This document shows, in pieces, positions 36,504 through 44,891 of a stretch of DNA of 64,000 nt. Below the pieces are notes generated by a model. The model searched no databases. It was given only the letters and a program-made list of their open reading frames with translations, and was not told where the DNA came from. Position numbers and translations under genes: made by a program. The stretch is from Pratylenchus scribneri (Eukaryota; Nematoda; Chromadorea; Rhabditida; Pratylenchidae): the NCBI GenBank assembly GCA_030063045.1, contig JAQSEB010000114.1, forward strand, positions 1,240,001 to 1,304,000. Reading direction: 5' to 3'. The stretch's first letter is position 1; each line of letters begins with the position of its first letter.

Positions 36504-39500
36504 GAACAGCGGTGCATCAAATGCAGCCGTGTTGGCCCACAATACCCATGCGAGAAAACAGCATTTTACAAGTTTTGCCAAGAATGTGATAAAACATTTT
36601 ACAATCAGGATTGCTTCGAGCACCATATAAAGTCAGGTTTCTGTCGCCACTCAAAGCAATGCCTAAAATGTGGGATCGTTTGGAATGTCAATGTGTACAA
36701 GCAAGTTGACAAGCCCGGCCATGTGTGTGGGGAGCACTATTGCGATCGATGCAAAGACTTTCATTCGAAAGAAAGGGGATGCTACATCAAGCCATACGAT
36801 CTCCATGACAAAAAACCATGCCGATACATTGCCTTTGATCTGGAAACAACTCAGCATGAGAAGCATGATGAAAAGAGGCGAAAACATCGACCAAACTTCC
36901 TTTCTGCCAAAGTTGCGTGTACCGTTTGCATGGATAATGGGGAGTGGCAAAATTCGCTCAAAGGGGAGTATGAATGTGCCATTTGTGGACCGTCTCGAAA
37001 AATCACCTTTAACGAGTGTGCCTATACCCAAACTGTGATGGACGATCAACGGGTGACCGAAACATTGCTCGAGGACTTTGTCAACTGGCTGATCAAGGAA
37101 GTGGACCATGGCCATGATACGTACGTCTACTCACATTTTGGAGGTCGGTTTGATATGATTTTCATTTACAAGCTATTTTTCGGGATTGGTCTTCGCCATC
37201 CCCCTGAGATTATTAAAAAGGGGAATAAAATGATCGAATTGAAAGTCAAGGATCTAAAATTGTTTTTCCGGGATTCTTTCAACTTTATCCCCAGTTCATT
37301 GGCCGGTCTGGTCCCCACATTTGAGTTGGAAATCCCCGATAAGCCCTACTTTCCCCATCTGGCCAATATCCCCGACAATTATGGAAAGGATATTTATCCC
37401 ACCAAGGCGGACTTTATGGCCGGAGGCATGATGCCAAAGAAGCGCAAGCATTTTGATGAGCACTTTGAGGCCAATAAAAATGTGCCCTTTAGGCTGGAGG
37501 AGAAATTGGCCGAATATTGTGTCAACGATACCGACATTTTGATGGCAGCCCTTGTCCGTTTTCGCCACGAATTCATGGATCTTACCAAAAGACCAGCCGA
37601 TAAAGATGGGCTCGTCGACCGAGTAGCCCTTTGGACAAAACCACATATGGGTCTCGATCCCCTGCGTGAAGCACTGACAATTGCCTCAACTTGTGCCAAA
37701 ATATTCAAAGCAAACCATCTCGGATATGATGAATTGGCGCTGGTGCCTGAACGAAGCTACAATGGAGCATGCAATCAGTCCACCAAGGCATACAAATACA
37801 TGCGATGGTATGGGGAGGAGAACAATGTTGAAGTGCAAAATGCCTACTCCCCGGATGGCGAAAAGAGTGTTGGCCGCTATCGTATCGACGGATGGGTAGA
37901 AAAGGAGCAATTGGCCATTGAGGTCCACGGGTGCGTGTGGCATGCGTGCCCCGTCTGCTACCCGGACGATCAGACCATGCTCCCCAATGGAAAGACTGCA
38001 GGGTTCACTCGGCAAAAGGACAAGGAACGATTGGATGCAATTAGGCTGCTTGTGCCAAATCTCAAGGTCATATGGGAATGTGAAATCGACAAAATGGTCA
38101 AGGAGAATCCGGAAATGAAGAGAAGATTTGCCGAATACCCCGATTATGGAGCCATTCGCATTCGGGACTGTTTCTATGGTGGCCGGACTGGACCATTGCG
38201 TCTGCACTATGAGGTAAAGCCTGGGGAGAAAATATTTTACTATGATGTCACCTCATTGTATCCTTGGGTCAATATGATGTTGGATGATGCATTTATCGGC
38301 TATCCCGTGGGGCACCCCGAAGCGGGTATTTTTAATGAGAAAGTCGATTGGAGGAAACCAGAGGATAACCCATTCAAAGTGGCACTGATGAAGGTTCACG
38401 TTATTCCTCCCCGACATTGCGATGTCCCCGTGCTCCCCATGAAAATCGATGGTGATCCCCGGTTACTCTTTCCCCTATGTGCCAAATGTGCAAAGCAACA
38501 TCCTCAAGGAGGTGTGATCCCCAACTACAAGTGTACACACACGGACAATGAGCGCGGTTGGACATCCGACTGTACATCAATCGAATTGAATGCTGCTCTG
38601 AAAGAGGGGTACAGAGTGACGGAACTGATCAGAGTGCTGAGCTATGATGGTGATCCAAAAAAGGTGTCCAAGGAGCTGTTTCGAGGATATATGCGCGAAT
38701 TTTTGGCGGAAAAGATTTATTCATCCGGGTTCGAAAAGAGGATTGCCAATGACAAAGAGGCTCAGATTGCATTCATAAAAGCATGTGCGGAAAAATTTGG
38801 TATAGTAATCGATCCGGAAAAGATGAAAACAAACAAGGGCCGCAGGGCTTTGGTCAAACTGTGCCTCAACTCGCTATGGGGCCGTTTCAGTCTAAAGAAT
38901 CGGGAGCTGGTCAAAACGGCCATTACAGAACAGCCGTCCGAATATGGGGATCTGCTGGACAGAAAGGACATTAACCTAATGCCTCCCCATGAAATTGCTC
39001 CTGGAGTCCTTTTGATCAATTACACCATGAAAGAGGATTTTGTCCAGGAACACGACACTTCAAATGTGGCCATTTCTGCATGGACGACCAGCTGTGCCAG
39101 GCTCACCCTCCTCAAGTACATGCAAAAAGTAGTCCGCTCCCCAGGCTGCACACTTTTGTATGTTGATACCGACAGCTTAATCTTTGCCGCTCCGGAAAAC
39201 GATTGTCCTCTGGAACTGGGTCCCCATATTGGGGATTTTACGGATGAATGCCCTGAACATGAAATTGTCGATGCCATCTTTGGGGGAGCCAAACAGTATG
39301 GGCTGAAGCTTAGGCGAAAGGATGACCCGGATGCCCCTTTTGAATATGCCCTCAAGATCCGCGGGATTACAATCACATATGATGCCGAACATCGGGATGG
39401 TCTACAATACGAGAAATTCAAGGAGATGGTTTTGAATTATGGAAGAACTGGGGAGATTGAAAAGATCAATATCATTTATCCGTATTTTCTCCGACCTTCT

Positions 39501-39638
39501 ATTGTTGATGGACTTGTATTATCCCAAGAAATGATCAAAATTTATCGTCCTTTTGTGGGAAAGGGTATCATTGATCCCCAAACTCTTGTCATCCGCGACT
39601 TTGGTTATAATTCGGAATACTGTTCGAATACCCAATAA
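36504..39638 (+). CDS. protein-primed family B DNA polymerase of the Polinton (PolB)
   Basis: Replicates the element. Open frame of 1,044 codons; no in-frame ATG exists before the conserved N-terminal Cys/His cluster (four C-x2-C pairs between 36513 and 36760), so an upstream exon is probable, with AACAG at 36509 a possible acceptor. Motifs in order: exonuclease I (FDLETT), II (HFGGRFDM), III (YCVNDTDIL); an inserted endonuclease-like segment (RIDGW, IEVHGCVWHACPVC); polymerase A (YYDVTSLYPW), B (KLCLNSLWG), C (LYVDTDSL). The inserted segment between exonuclease and polymerase parts is typical of animal Polinton polymerases. All catalytic residues are present, so the enzyme looks active. It is the leftmost gene, with ~860 bp of low-complexity DNA between it and the left inverted repeat. 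Confidence 0.95.
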   Translation, partial: EQRCIKCSRVGPQYPCEKTAFYKFCQECDKTFYNQDCFEHHIKSGFCRHSKQCLKCGIVWNVNVYKQVDKPGHVCGEHYCDRCKDFHSKERGCYIKPYDLHDKKPCRYIAFDLETTQHEKHDEKRRKHRPNFLSAKVACTVCMDNGEWQNSLKGEYECAICGPSRKITFNECAYTQTVMDDQRVTETLLEDFVNWLIKEVDHGHDTYVYSHFGGRFDMIFIYKLFFGIGLRHPPEIIKKGNKMIELKVKDLKLFFRDSFNFIPSSLAGLVPTFELEIPDKPYFPHLANIPDNYGKDIYPTKADFMAGGMMPKKRKHFDEHFEANKNVPFRLEEKLAEYCVNDTDILMAALVRFRHEFMDLTKRPADKDGLVDRVALWTKPHMGLDPLREALTIASTCAKIFKANHLGYDELALVPERSYNGACNQSTKAYKYMRWYGEENNVEVQNAYSPDGEKSVGRYRIDGWVEKEQLAIEVHGCVWHACPVCYPDDQTMLPNGKTAGFTRQKDKERLDAIRLLVPNLKVIWECEIDKMVKENPEMKRRFAEYPDYGAIRIRDCFYGGRTGPLRLHYEVKPGEKIFYYDVTSLYPWVNMMLDDAFIGYPVGHPEAGIFNEKVDWRKPEDNPFKVALMKVHVIPPRHCDVPVLPMKIDGDPRLLFPLCAKCAKQHPQGGVIPNYKCTHTDNERGWTSDCTSIELNAALKEGYRVTELIRVLSYDGDPKKVSKELFRGYMREFLAEKIYSSGFEKRIANDKEAQIAFIKACAEKFGIVIDPEKMKTNKGRRALVKLCLNSLWGRFSLKNRELVKTAITEQPSEYGDLLDRKDINLMPPHEIAPGVLLINYTMKEDFVQEHDTSNVAISAWTTSCARLTLLKYMQKVVRSPGCTLLYVDTDSLIFAAPENDCPLELGPHIGDFTDECPEHEIVDAIFGGAKQYGLKLRRKDDPDAPFEYALKIRGITITYDAEHRDGLQYEKFKEMVLNYGRTGEIEKINIIYPYFLRPSIVDGLVLSQEMIKIYRPFVGKGIIDPQTLVIRDFGYNSEYCSNTQ

Positions 39639-39725
39639 TTTTTATTGTGACCTTTCCAATTTATCGTTTTAATATTGTATTATTTTAAATATTTTTTTGA
39701 ATAAATAATTATTTCGAAATCCAAT

Positions 39726-39766
39726 TATGACGTCATATAATTAATGATGGGTGGGAGACTATAAAA
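39726..39766 (+). promoter_or_regulatory. CRE palindrome and TATA box of the 39.8-kb gene
   Basis: TATGACGTCATA (39726-39737) contains a full TGACGTCA cAMP-response/ATF site. TATAAAA follows at 39760-39766, 47 bp before the ATG at 39813. Confidence 0.6.
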
Positions 39767-39812
39767 ATGTGGGATTTTGCACATTTTTCATCATTTGACC
39801 ATTTTTCAAGAA

Positions 39813-40139
39813 ATGGAAAGCTCTCAAAAAATTGAAACTTCTTCCAAATCCGATTTGTTAAAATCGGATATCCGTCCGGCTGCTGACGAACGCCTTCCGG
39901 ATACCCCAACTTTCACCAAGCCCGTTTCCACTTGGAAATTGTTCAAGGGGAAAAATATCCTAATTTATCACTTATGCAGTGAGTGCCAACAAAAGTTGTA
40001 CCATTCAAAGGACAAGATCACAGAGCAAGGGGACAAATGGGTCATCAAATTCGAGCTTTGCCGAAATTGTGTCTATGCCAATATCAATGCCACTACCTTG
40101 CTAACTCATCCATACAAAGGCCCCGTTTCATCGAAATAG
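39813..40139 (+). CDS. Polinton cargo: small zinc-ribbon-like protein, 108 aa
   Basis: I do not recognise this protein. The start was chosen as the first ATG downstream of a TATA box (MESSQKIE). The N-terminal half is Ser/Lys/Asp-rich and probably disordered. The C-terminal half has two C-x2-C pairs 31 residues apart (CSEC, CRNC) around hydrophobic strands, a likely zinc ribbon. It has its own promoter between the polymerase gene and a convergent gene at 40.3-40.8 kb, placing it in the non-core cargo module. No frameshift or decay seen. Confidence 0.75.
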   Translation: MESSQKIETSSKSDLLKSDIRPAADERLPDTPTFTKPVSTWKLFKGKNILIYHLCSECQQKLYHSKDKITEQGDKWVIKFELCRNCVYANINATTLLTHPYKGPVSSK

Positions 40140-40305
40140 AGGAAAGAAATTAGAGGAAAGAAAATTTAATCGATACAGAAAATATCAATTTTTTATCCAT
40201 TTTATTTAAATCGATACAATTTATTTAAATTTTATTAATCGAAATAAAAATATAAAAAATAATAATTGTTCATATTTGGAAATGGGGATTGGGGAGGGAA
40301 AAATC

Positions 40306-40836
40306 TTAAACTTCCAATTCTTCAAATAGATATTCGATCGCAGGCAATTTGGAGTAGACCGCATTCAGCCCTCCGTCGTTATTCATAAAGTTGATCCCCG
40401 AAACAGTATTTTGGTAGAGTAAAATGGGGAGCTCAATTCGATACCATGTACGGAGTTGGCCATCCTGTATGGGTGGTATCGATTGGATAAAAGTAAAGAT
40501 CTTCCCCTTTGCCTGCTTGGCGAATTGGGCAGATGCCATGTCCCAAATTTCTACGGCTTTGTGCCATTTCAATGGGGCGCGAGCATAAGTGATGTTTTGG
40601 TTGAACAAATCCAATCTGTCCAAGTACATTCCCCCAGGTGTATGCTGGACAATGAATTTACCTGTGGAGTTGGCAAATTTTTCGGCATGTACTTTATTAT
40701 TGCCCGAGTAAAAGACCGAACAGTTTTCTGGGACTGTAAAGTCCAGATACTCTTCAATAACCCAAGAGAGATGTTCAAAAAGAACATTTTGGTCTGTGGA
40801 AAGACGGACATCGCGGAGAGAAGGAATCGGAATCAT
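40306..40836 (-). CDS. Polinton cargo: 176-aa protein with a toxin-like domain signature
   Basis: First ATG at 40836 (MIPIPSLRDV); the frame extends a little upstream only through a TTG. The pattern VFYSGN ... FANSTGK ... TPGGMYLD ... EIWDMASAQFAKQAKG ... IELP recalls a domain I have seen in fungal proteins and in the C-terminal parts of bacterial polymorphic toxins. I cannot name the family with certainty and the match is from memory. No signal peptide or membrane segment. It is divergent from the PAZ gene across a 258-bp region with a CRE-type palindrome, and convergent with the zinc-ribbon gene. It could be an effector acting on the host cell or on competing elements; that is inference. 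It is not a known Polinton core gene. Confidence 0.75.
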   Translation of the reverse strand: MIPIPSLRDVRLSTDQNVLFEHLSWVIEEYLDFTVPENCSVFYSGNNKVHAEKFANSTGKFIVQHTPGGMYLDRLDLFNQNITYARAPLKWHKAVEIWDMASAQFAKQAKGKIFTFIQSIPPIQDGQLRTWYRIELPILLYQNTVSGINFMNNDGGLNAVYSKLPAIEYLFEELEV

Positions 40837-40935
40837 TGTTTTTTCGAATTTGTTTTTCAAATGATTCGGCAAATAGGTCTGGAATCGACCTCACTCTCAT
40901 CAATTTCGAAATCTAGATTACGAAATCCAAGGTCG

Positions 40936-40959
40936 ATGACGTAATCTAGATTACGTCAT
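40936..40959. promoter_or_regulatory. 24-bp perfect palindrome with two inverted TGACGTAA sites
   Basis: The left half is ATGACGTAATCT and the right half is its exact complement. Each half is a CREB/ATF- or C/EBP-type bZIP half-palindrome. It is centred in the region shared by the divergent genes at 40836 (minus) and 41095 (plus). A related motif (TTTCGAAATCTAGATTACGA) lies just to its left. Confidence 0.65.
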
Positions 40960-41038
40960 GAAGATTTCGAAATATAAATCTATTTTTCAATCCCGGACAC
41001 GCCCATTAATACTAAATTAAGGATTAATTGGAAAGATC

Positions 41039-41046
41039 TATATAAA
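41039..41046 (+). promoter_or_regulatory. TATA box of the PAZ gene
   Basis: TATATAAA, 56 bp before the ATG at 41095. It resembles boxes ahead of six other genes in the element. Confidence 0.65.
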
Positions 41047-41094
41047 CGATTAATTTTTATCATTTCGTCATATACAAAATCATTCTCGAAAAAA

Positions 41095-41757
41095 ATGCTC
41101 ACTTCACTCGTTGACGAATGCGCTCGCATTTTGAGCTGTACTCGACAGCAACTTAGGGGCCGATTATTCCACCCCCAATTTCGCGCCCAGGTCTTGGAAG
41201 CTCTCCAAGGACGAATTGTAAAGACCCTTTACCTGGACAAATTACATTTTGAAAAAACCTTTAGCTTTGATGGTCTCACCCATCGGGGAGCTGACCAAAC
41301 CATGGCATACGGTCGTCTCTCCCGTACATTCAACTGTACCATTGCCCAACATTATTACTCCAGACACCGTATTCGTCTCCAATACCCCTATCTCCCATGT
41401 GCGGTGGAATTAGTTCCACGTGGCGAAGATAGATTCTACCCATTGGAACTTTTGAAACTCGACGAACCAGAAGTACATGAATTGACTGGCTTCCTGGGGA
41501 ACATGTTCAAGGAAAGGTCCATTGATAAGAAATTATGCTCAGACTGTGATCATGACCATGTCATGGAACCGCTGAGCTTCAAGGAGCCATGTGAAGCGTG
41601 CGGCGAATTTCATGACGACTTACCCTTCTTTACCCGTTGCGAAGAGCATGAAGGTTGGACGGAATACATACCAGAAGATGATGAGCTGACCCGTTTCCCG
41701 TTTAGCGACGATGACGATACCGACAACAACGAGGATTCAATGTCAGACATGGACTAG
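41095..41757 (+). CDS. Polinton cargo: stand-alone Argonaute-type PAZ domain protein, 220 aa
   Basis: Residues ~38-122 match the PAZ domain, which in Argonautes and Dicer holds the 3' end of small RNAs. The diagnostic part reads AQHYYSRHRIRLQYPYLPC followed by FYPLELLKL, with the aromatic and His positions of the 3'-end pocket conserved in type. There is no N, MID or PIWI domain here or elsewhere in the element, so it cannot slice. After PAZ come a Cys/His cluster (C148, C151, H153, H155, C166, C169, H173, C182, H185: a possible zinc site) and a tail of ~30 mostly acidic residues. The start is the first ATG after a TATA box. It is transcribed divergently from the toxin-like gene. The likely origin is capture from a host Argonaute; the likely role is binding small RNAs or competing with Argonaute to blunt silencing. 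The domain call is firm; the role is inference. Confidence 0.88.
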   Translation: MLTSLVDECARILSCTRQQLRGRLFHPQFRAQVLEALQGRIVKTLYLDKLHFEKTFSFDGLTHRGADQTMAYGRLSRTFNCTIAQHYYSRHRIRLQYPYLPCAVELVPRGEDRFYPLELLKLDEPEVHELTGFLGNMFKERSIDKKLCSDCDHDHVMEPLSFKEPCEACGEFHDDLPFFTRCEEHEGWTEYIPEDDELTRFPFSDDDDTDNNEDSMSDMD

Positions 41758-41859
41758 AAAAATACACACCCAACATACTTATCCATACTCCAAAAAGGGA
41801 AAAATGACCAAAAATGTCTCCCAATTACCGAATTTCATCTTCTATTCCATAACTAGGCT

Positions 41860-42075
41860 TATTTTCCCATTAAAAGTACATCTTCTAAACCTTATCAATT
41901 ATCAAAATGTATCTTCTAAAGTAATAATTTTGAAATCACATCTTCCATCTCTTGTCATTTACAAAAGTGCATCTTCTAATCCTTAATGATGCTCATTTCC
42001 CCCTTAAAAGTACATCTTCCATTGTTTACCGTTTACCAATTTGTATCTTCTAATCGTTACCGTTTACCAAATGTT
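41860..42075. repeat. degenerate tandem repeat between convergent genes
   Basis: Five or six diverged units of roughly 35-70 bp built on AAAAGTACATCTTCTAA and TTACCGTTTACCAA. They lie between the end of the PAZ gene (plus) and the end of the protease gene (minus), so they may include the 3' ends of both transcripts. Confidence 0.6.
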
Positions 42076-42080
42076 TTTCT

Positions 42081-42518
42081 TTATATTAATTTATTCACAA
42101 TAGTTTTTACAAATAAATCAGTATTTGACATTGAATTTAATAAATTTATATATCGATCAAATGTGTATCCCAGGGACATGTAATAGATAAATACAATGGC
42201 ATGAAGGCCACAACTGGGGACAAATATAGATTGATAAGGATATTTGTTAGTTTTAAATTGGGGAAATGATTTTAGAAATTTATCAATGGGGAGCGGCACA
42301 TCTTTCTTTAGACTATCAAAATACCAGACTTCATTCTCGTTGGGGACAAATACAGCAACCCAATGGCTCCCCGACTTTTGAATAGGATCCATATTGACGA
42401 CAAAGGAAGCAGGAAAATTGACGGGTTTTGATAGCATATCACTCGGTAAACATCCTTTAAACCATCGATTGGTTACGGGATTTGCCTCGAGTATTTTGGT
42501 TATTTGAAGGGAATCCAT
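42081..42518 (-). CDS. Polinton adenain-like cysteine protease, 145 aa
   Basis: Capsid maturation protease of the Ulp1/adenovirus-protease (C5/C48) fold. Catalytic residues are visible in the order His52 (GSHWVAVFV), Asp68 (WYFDSL), Gln96 and Cys103 (SCGLHAIVF). The length is short, as is usual for Polinton proteases. Its start overlaps the 3' end of the upstream membrane-protein gene by 62 bp in a different frame, and it has no TATA box of its own, so it may be translated from the upstream transcript. Confidence 0.92.
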   Translation of the reverse strand: MDSLQITKILEANPVTNRWFKGCLPSDMLSKPVNFPASFVVNMDPIQKSGSHWVAVFVPNENEVWYFDSLKKDVPLPIDKFLKSFPQFKTNKYPYQSIFVPSCGLHAIVFIYYMSLGYTFDRYINLLNSMSNTDLFVKTIVNKLI

Positions 42519-42906
42519 TCGTTTTTAATGTGTCAACGATTAAATCCAGATTTATTGGACTGTCGTTTTGTCGTACTTCATGGGCCGTTTTCCATTTCTT
42601 CCATAGGTAGATTACAATACTGGCAATGACCAAAATGTATAGGACATATGTTAGAATGCAACTTATATGCCCATATATATCCCCCGAGTCGGGTGACTCC
42701 CTACAAAGAGGATTATTCCCCAAAACTACAGGCGCATTGATTAGAGGATTTTCACTTTCTAATGCTTGAACAGGGGTCGTCATTGTTGTCCTCAATCCTT
42801 GCTGGATCAACCAGTCATCCCATTGTTTACCAGTGACTGGTTCATCGGAGAGTAAAGGAGTCAATGGTCTGGAGACCAAAAGAATAAGTATGATTGTTTG
42901 AAACAT
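42457..42906 (-). CDS. Polinton membrane protein with signal peptide, 149 aa
   Basis: Not recognised. The N-terminal signal-like segment (FQTIILILLVSRPLTPLLS) is followed by a ~75-residue external part with two Cys, a transmembrane helix (ILTYVLYILVIASIVIYLW) flanked by Lys, and a polar C-terminal tail of ~45 residues, so a type I membrane protein is predicted. TATATAA lies 40 bp upstream. It overlaps the protease gene. It may be a virion or cell-surface component; it is far too small to be a gB-like fusogen. Confidence 0.8.
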   Translation of the reverse strand: MFQTIILILLVSRPLTPLLSDEPVTGKQWDDWLIQQGLRTTMTTPVQALESENPLINAPVVLGNNPLCRESPDSGDIYGHISCILTYVLYILVIASIVIYLWKKWKTAHEVRQNDSPINLDLIVDTLKTNGFPSNNQNTRGKSRNQSMV

Positions 42907-42945
42907 TTTTTATTGTTTAATATGGCTCCCCATATTTCCCTAGAC

Positions 42946-42952
42946 TTATATA
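42946..42952 (-). promoter_or_regulatory. TATA box of the 42.9-kb gene
   Basis: TATATAA on the minus strand, 40 bp before the ATG at 42906. It is followed by AGTCTA, as at 47.6 kb (AGTCTT). Confidence 0.65.
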
Positions 42953-43023
42953 GCCCCCACCCCCCAAAAAATTGGAAAAATAATAAAATAATATTTTATC
43001 CATATTTTAAAAAATACAATTTT

Positions 43024-44337
43024 TCAAATGGTAGTATCGGTTGTTACGTGTCTGTATTTATCGATCATTACAATTGAGTCGACTTCGGCAAATGCTACCA
43101 ACATTATTCCATTGTTTTCCACGGCCTTGCTGAATTTAATACTGACTGCTGTTGATCCATTCCTCATCAGATCAAATACTCCTCCCTGGTCATCCCCACT
43201 GTTGGTTAGATTAAAGACGTAAATACAGTGGGTTTTTCCAAATCGTTCATAGTTTATACCATTTCCTCCGGATGTGTTTACGAGGCCAACGGCCTCTTGG
43301 GTATCGTGGAATGCCCTAACATATCTTCCGTTATCATAGTCCAAAACAAACGGAGTTTGAGGGTATACTCTACCGTTGGCGATAATGCTAATTTCTCGGA
43401 CATTGTAATGTTGAAAGTTGAATGGACTTTTGGTCACGTCGCCGACATAGTTGGAATTTTTCACCAGTCCCAATATGATCCTTCGAGGTATTTGTTCTTC
43501 AAATATGTTGGCGTTAAATTCAAAACGGCCCGCACTGATGAACATGGATTTCATCATTGATTTTCGGATAGGATATCGTACTGGCTTGCTTGTGTCCAAT
43601 TTCCTCGAAATATCCAAAGCCAAACCATCCAAAAGACTGACCTTTTTGACATAAAGTCTCAGATCGAGGAGTTCCAATTTGTATTGGACACCCGGAGTTT
43701 GACTGATCAATAGGAAATTCCCGTCGTTTGGCGTTATTGTAATGTCCATACCCAAATGACTGATCAGGTAGAGCTGCTGATTGAAAATATCCGCATCCAA
43801 TTTACTCATCAGTTGTACCTTCTTACTTTTACTGTATCGTGTAATTCTGGCTTCGAAACCTGGACCCTTTTCCAAGCTTTCGTCTGCTTCGTCGTTGGTA
43901 TAGCCTGCAGCCGTTAGGTGTGACTTTTTGGCCTCAGTTGAATATGATAATTCATGTGTAAGATATGATTTGTAGGCCATTAGGGAGTTGGAAGTGAATA
44001 CATCTTGGCCTTGTATCCTTACACGTAAATCTTTGATAAACGTATTTCCCAGGAGCTGGATTGGCGCAACTCTATCTGTATCTACCAAAACTGTATCGAC
44101 TCCTTCAACTATTTTTATGATACGAAATTCGGAAAAGAGAAAAATTTTTGTAGGATCAATGAAATTATCGGACGAATGAATTTTAAAATGATAAGGGGGA
44201 TCGTTCAGGGGATTACTGGTCAAAATTTCAAATACTTTGGCCGATGAAACTGACACATTTGTGGGAGGAATTTGGAATAAATCAAGAGCACTGGTTATAG
44301 AATTTACAGATTCTTTATCAATTTTATAATAGGTCAT
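43024..44337 (-). CDS. Polinton major capsid protein (double jelly roll), 437 aa
   Basis: Forms the hexons of the predicted icosahedral particle. It matches the family often annotated in nematodes and insects as F54H12.2-like, which is the Polinton capsid protein. Length 437 aa is normal. Features include an early conserved stretch (SNPLNDPPYHFKIHSS), beta-rich composition throughout, and the C-terminal VAFAEVDSIVMIDK segment common to this family. It lies 5 bp downstream of the core-like protein gene, with no clear TATA box, so the two are probably co-expressed. Confidence 0.88.
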   Translation of the reverse strand: MTYYKIDKESVNSITSALDLFQIPPTNVSVSSAKVFEILTSNPLNDPPYHFKIHSSDNFIDPTKIFLFSEFRIIKIVEGVDTVLVDTDRVAPIQLLGNTFIKDLRVRIQGQDVFTSNSLMAYKSYLTHELSYSTEAKKSHLTAAGYTNDEADESLEKGPGFEARITRYSKSKKVQLMSKLDADIFNQQLYLISHLGMDITITPNDGNFLLISQTPGVQYKLELLDLRLYVKKVSLLDGLALDISRKLDTSKPVRYPIRKSMMKSMFISAGRFEFNANIFEEQIPRRIILGLVKNSNYVGDVTKSPFNFQHYNVREISIIANGRVYPQTPFVLDYDNGRYVRAFHDTQEAVGLVNTSGGNGINYERFGKTHCIYVFNLTNSGDDQGGVFDLMRNGSTAVSIKFSKAVENNGIMLVAFAEVDSIVMIDKYRHVTTDTTI

Positions 44338-44342
44338 TATAA

Positions 44343-44849
44343 TTAATATAAGCCGAATATATCGGCTCTGAGACGTTTTTTCGAATGCACAATGGGTTCG
44401 TTAATTGTCGATGGAACAATATTCTGAGGATTTGGTTGCGTTTCGATGACACGTTGCCTTTTTATAGACCTGCGACCCCGTCTCCTCCCCGTCCCAAACT
44501 GTTTGGGCAGTCCACCTTGCTCGAGTACGCTATCAATTCCGCGTTTACCTTCCGTAATTACGGCCTCTTTGATTGGTTTACCCTCTTTCAGCTTTTCCAG
44601 TACCCTTTGACCAGTGTTCAATGCCTCTTCACCTACACTCGTTCCGACTCGTTGTAGTAGAGGTCTAAAAAATCGCCATAGTCCTTTGAAAATATCGCCA
44701 ATGCCCGCTCCGGTTTGAGTACCATATCCTCGCTGGTAGACTGATCCTCCACGATAATATTCTGGTATTCCTACCCCAGATCCCGATCCTGATTGTAGAT
44801 CATAATCGTCATAATAAATTGCGGATGTGTCAAATAATTCGTGTACCAT
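44343..44849 (-). CDS. Polinton core/minor virion protein with Gly-rich and basic regions, 168 aa
   Basis: Located immediately upstream of the capsid gene, as is usual for this Polinton gene. It has a Gly/Ser-rich N-terminal part, an amphipathic segment (GIGDIFKGLWRFFRPLLQRV) and a basic patch (GRRRGRRSIKRQR), resembling adenovirus-type internal virion proteins in layout. An ATG at 44864 is possible, but the TATA box at 44885-44891 leaves only 21 bp to it and 36 bp to the second ATG (MVHELFD), which fits the spacing at other genes better. The exact adenovirus counterpart is uncertain. Confidence 0.8.
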   Translation of the reverse strand: MVHELFDTSAIYYDDYDLQSGSGSGVGIPEYYRGGSVYQRGYGTQTGAGIGDIFKGLWRFFRPLLQRVGTSVGEEALNTGQRVLEKLKEGKPIKEAVITEGKRGIDSVLEQGGLPKQFGTGRRRGRRSIKRQRVIETQPNPQNIVPSTINEPIVHSKKRLRADIFGLY

Positions 44850-44884
44850 TTTTGTTTTACTCAATTATGGTGGCCTCTATGGTC

Positions 44885-44891
44885 TTTTATA
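44885..44891 (-). promoter_or_regulatory. TATA box of the core/minor virion protein gene
   Basis: TATAAAA on the minus strand. Its spacing favours the ATG at 44849. Confidence 0.6.

Noticed and set aside
41711..41986. 91-codon plus-strand frame after the PAZ gene
   Set aside because: Overlaps the PAZ gene end and runs through a degenerate AT-rich repeat; no TATA box or domain.
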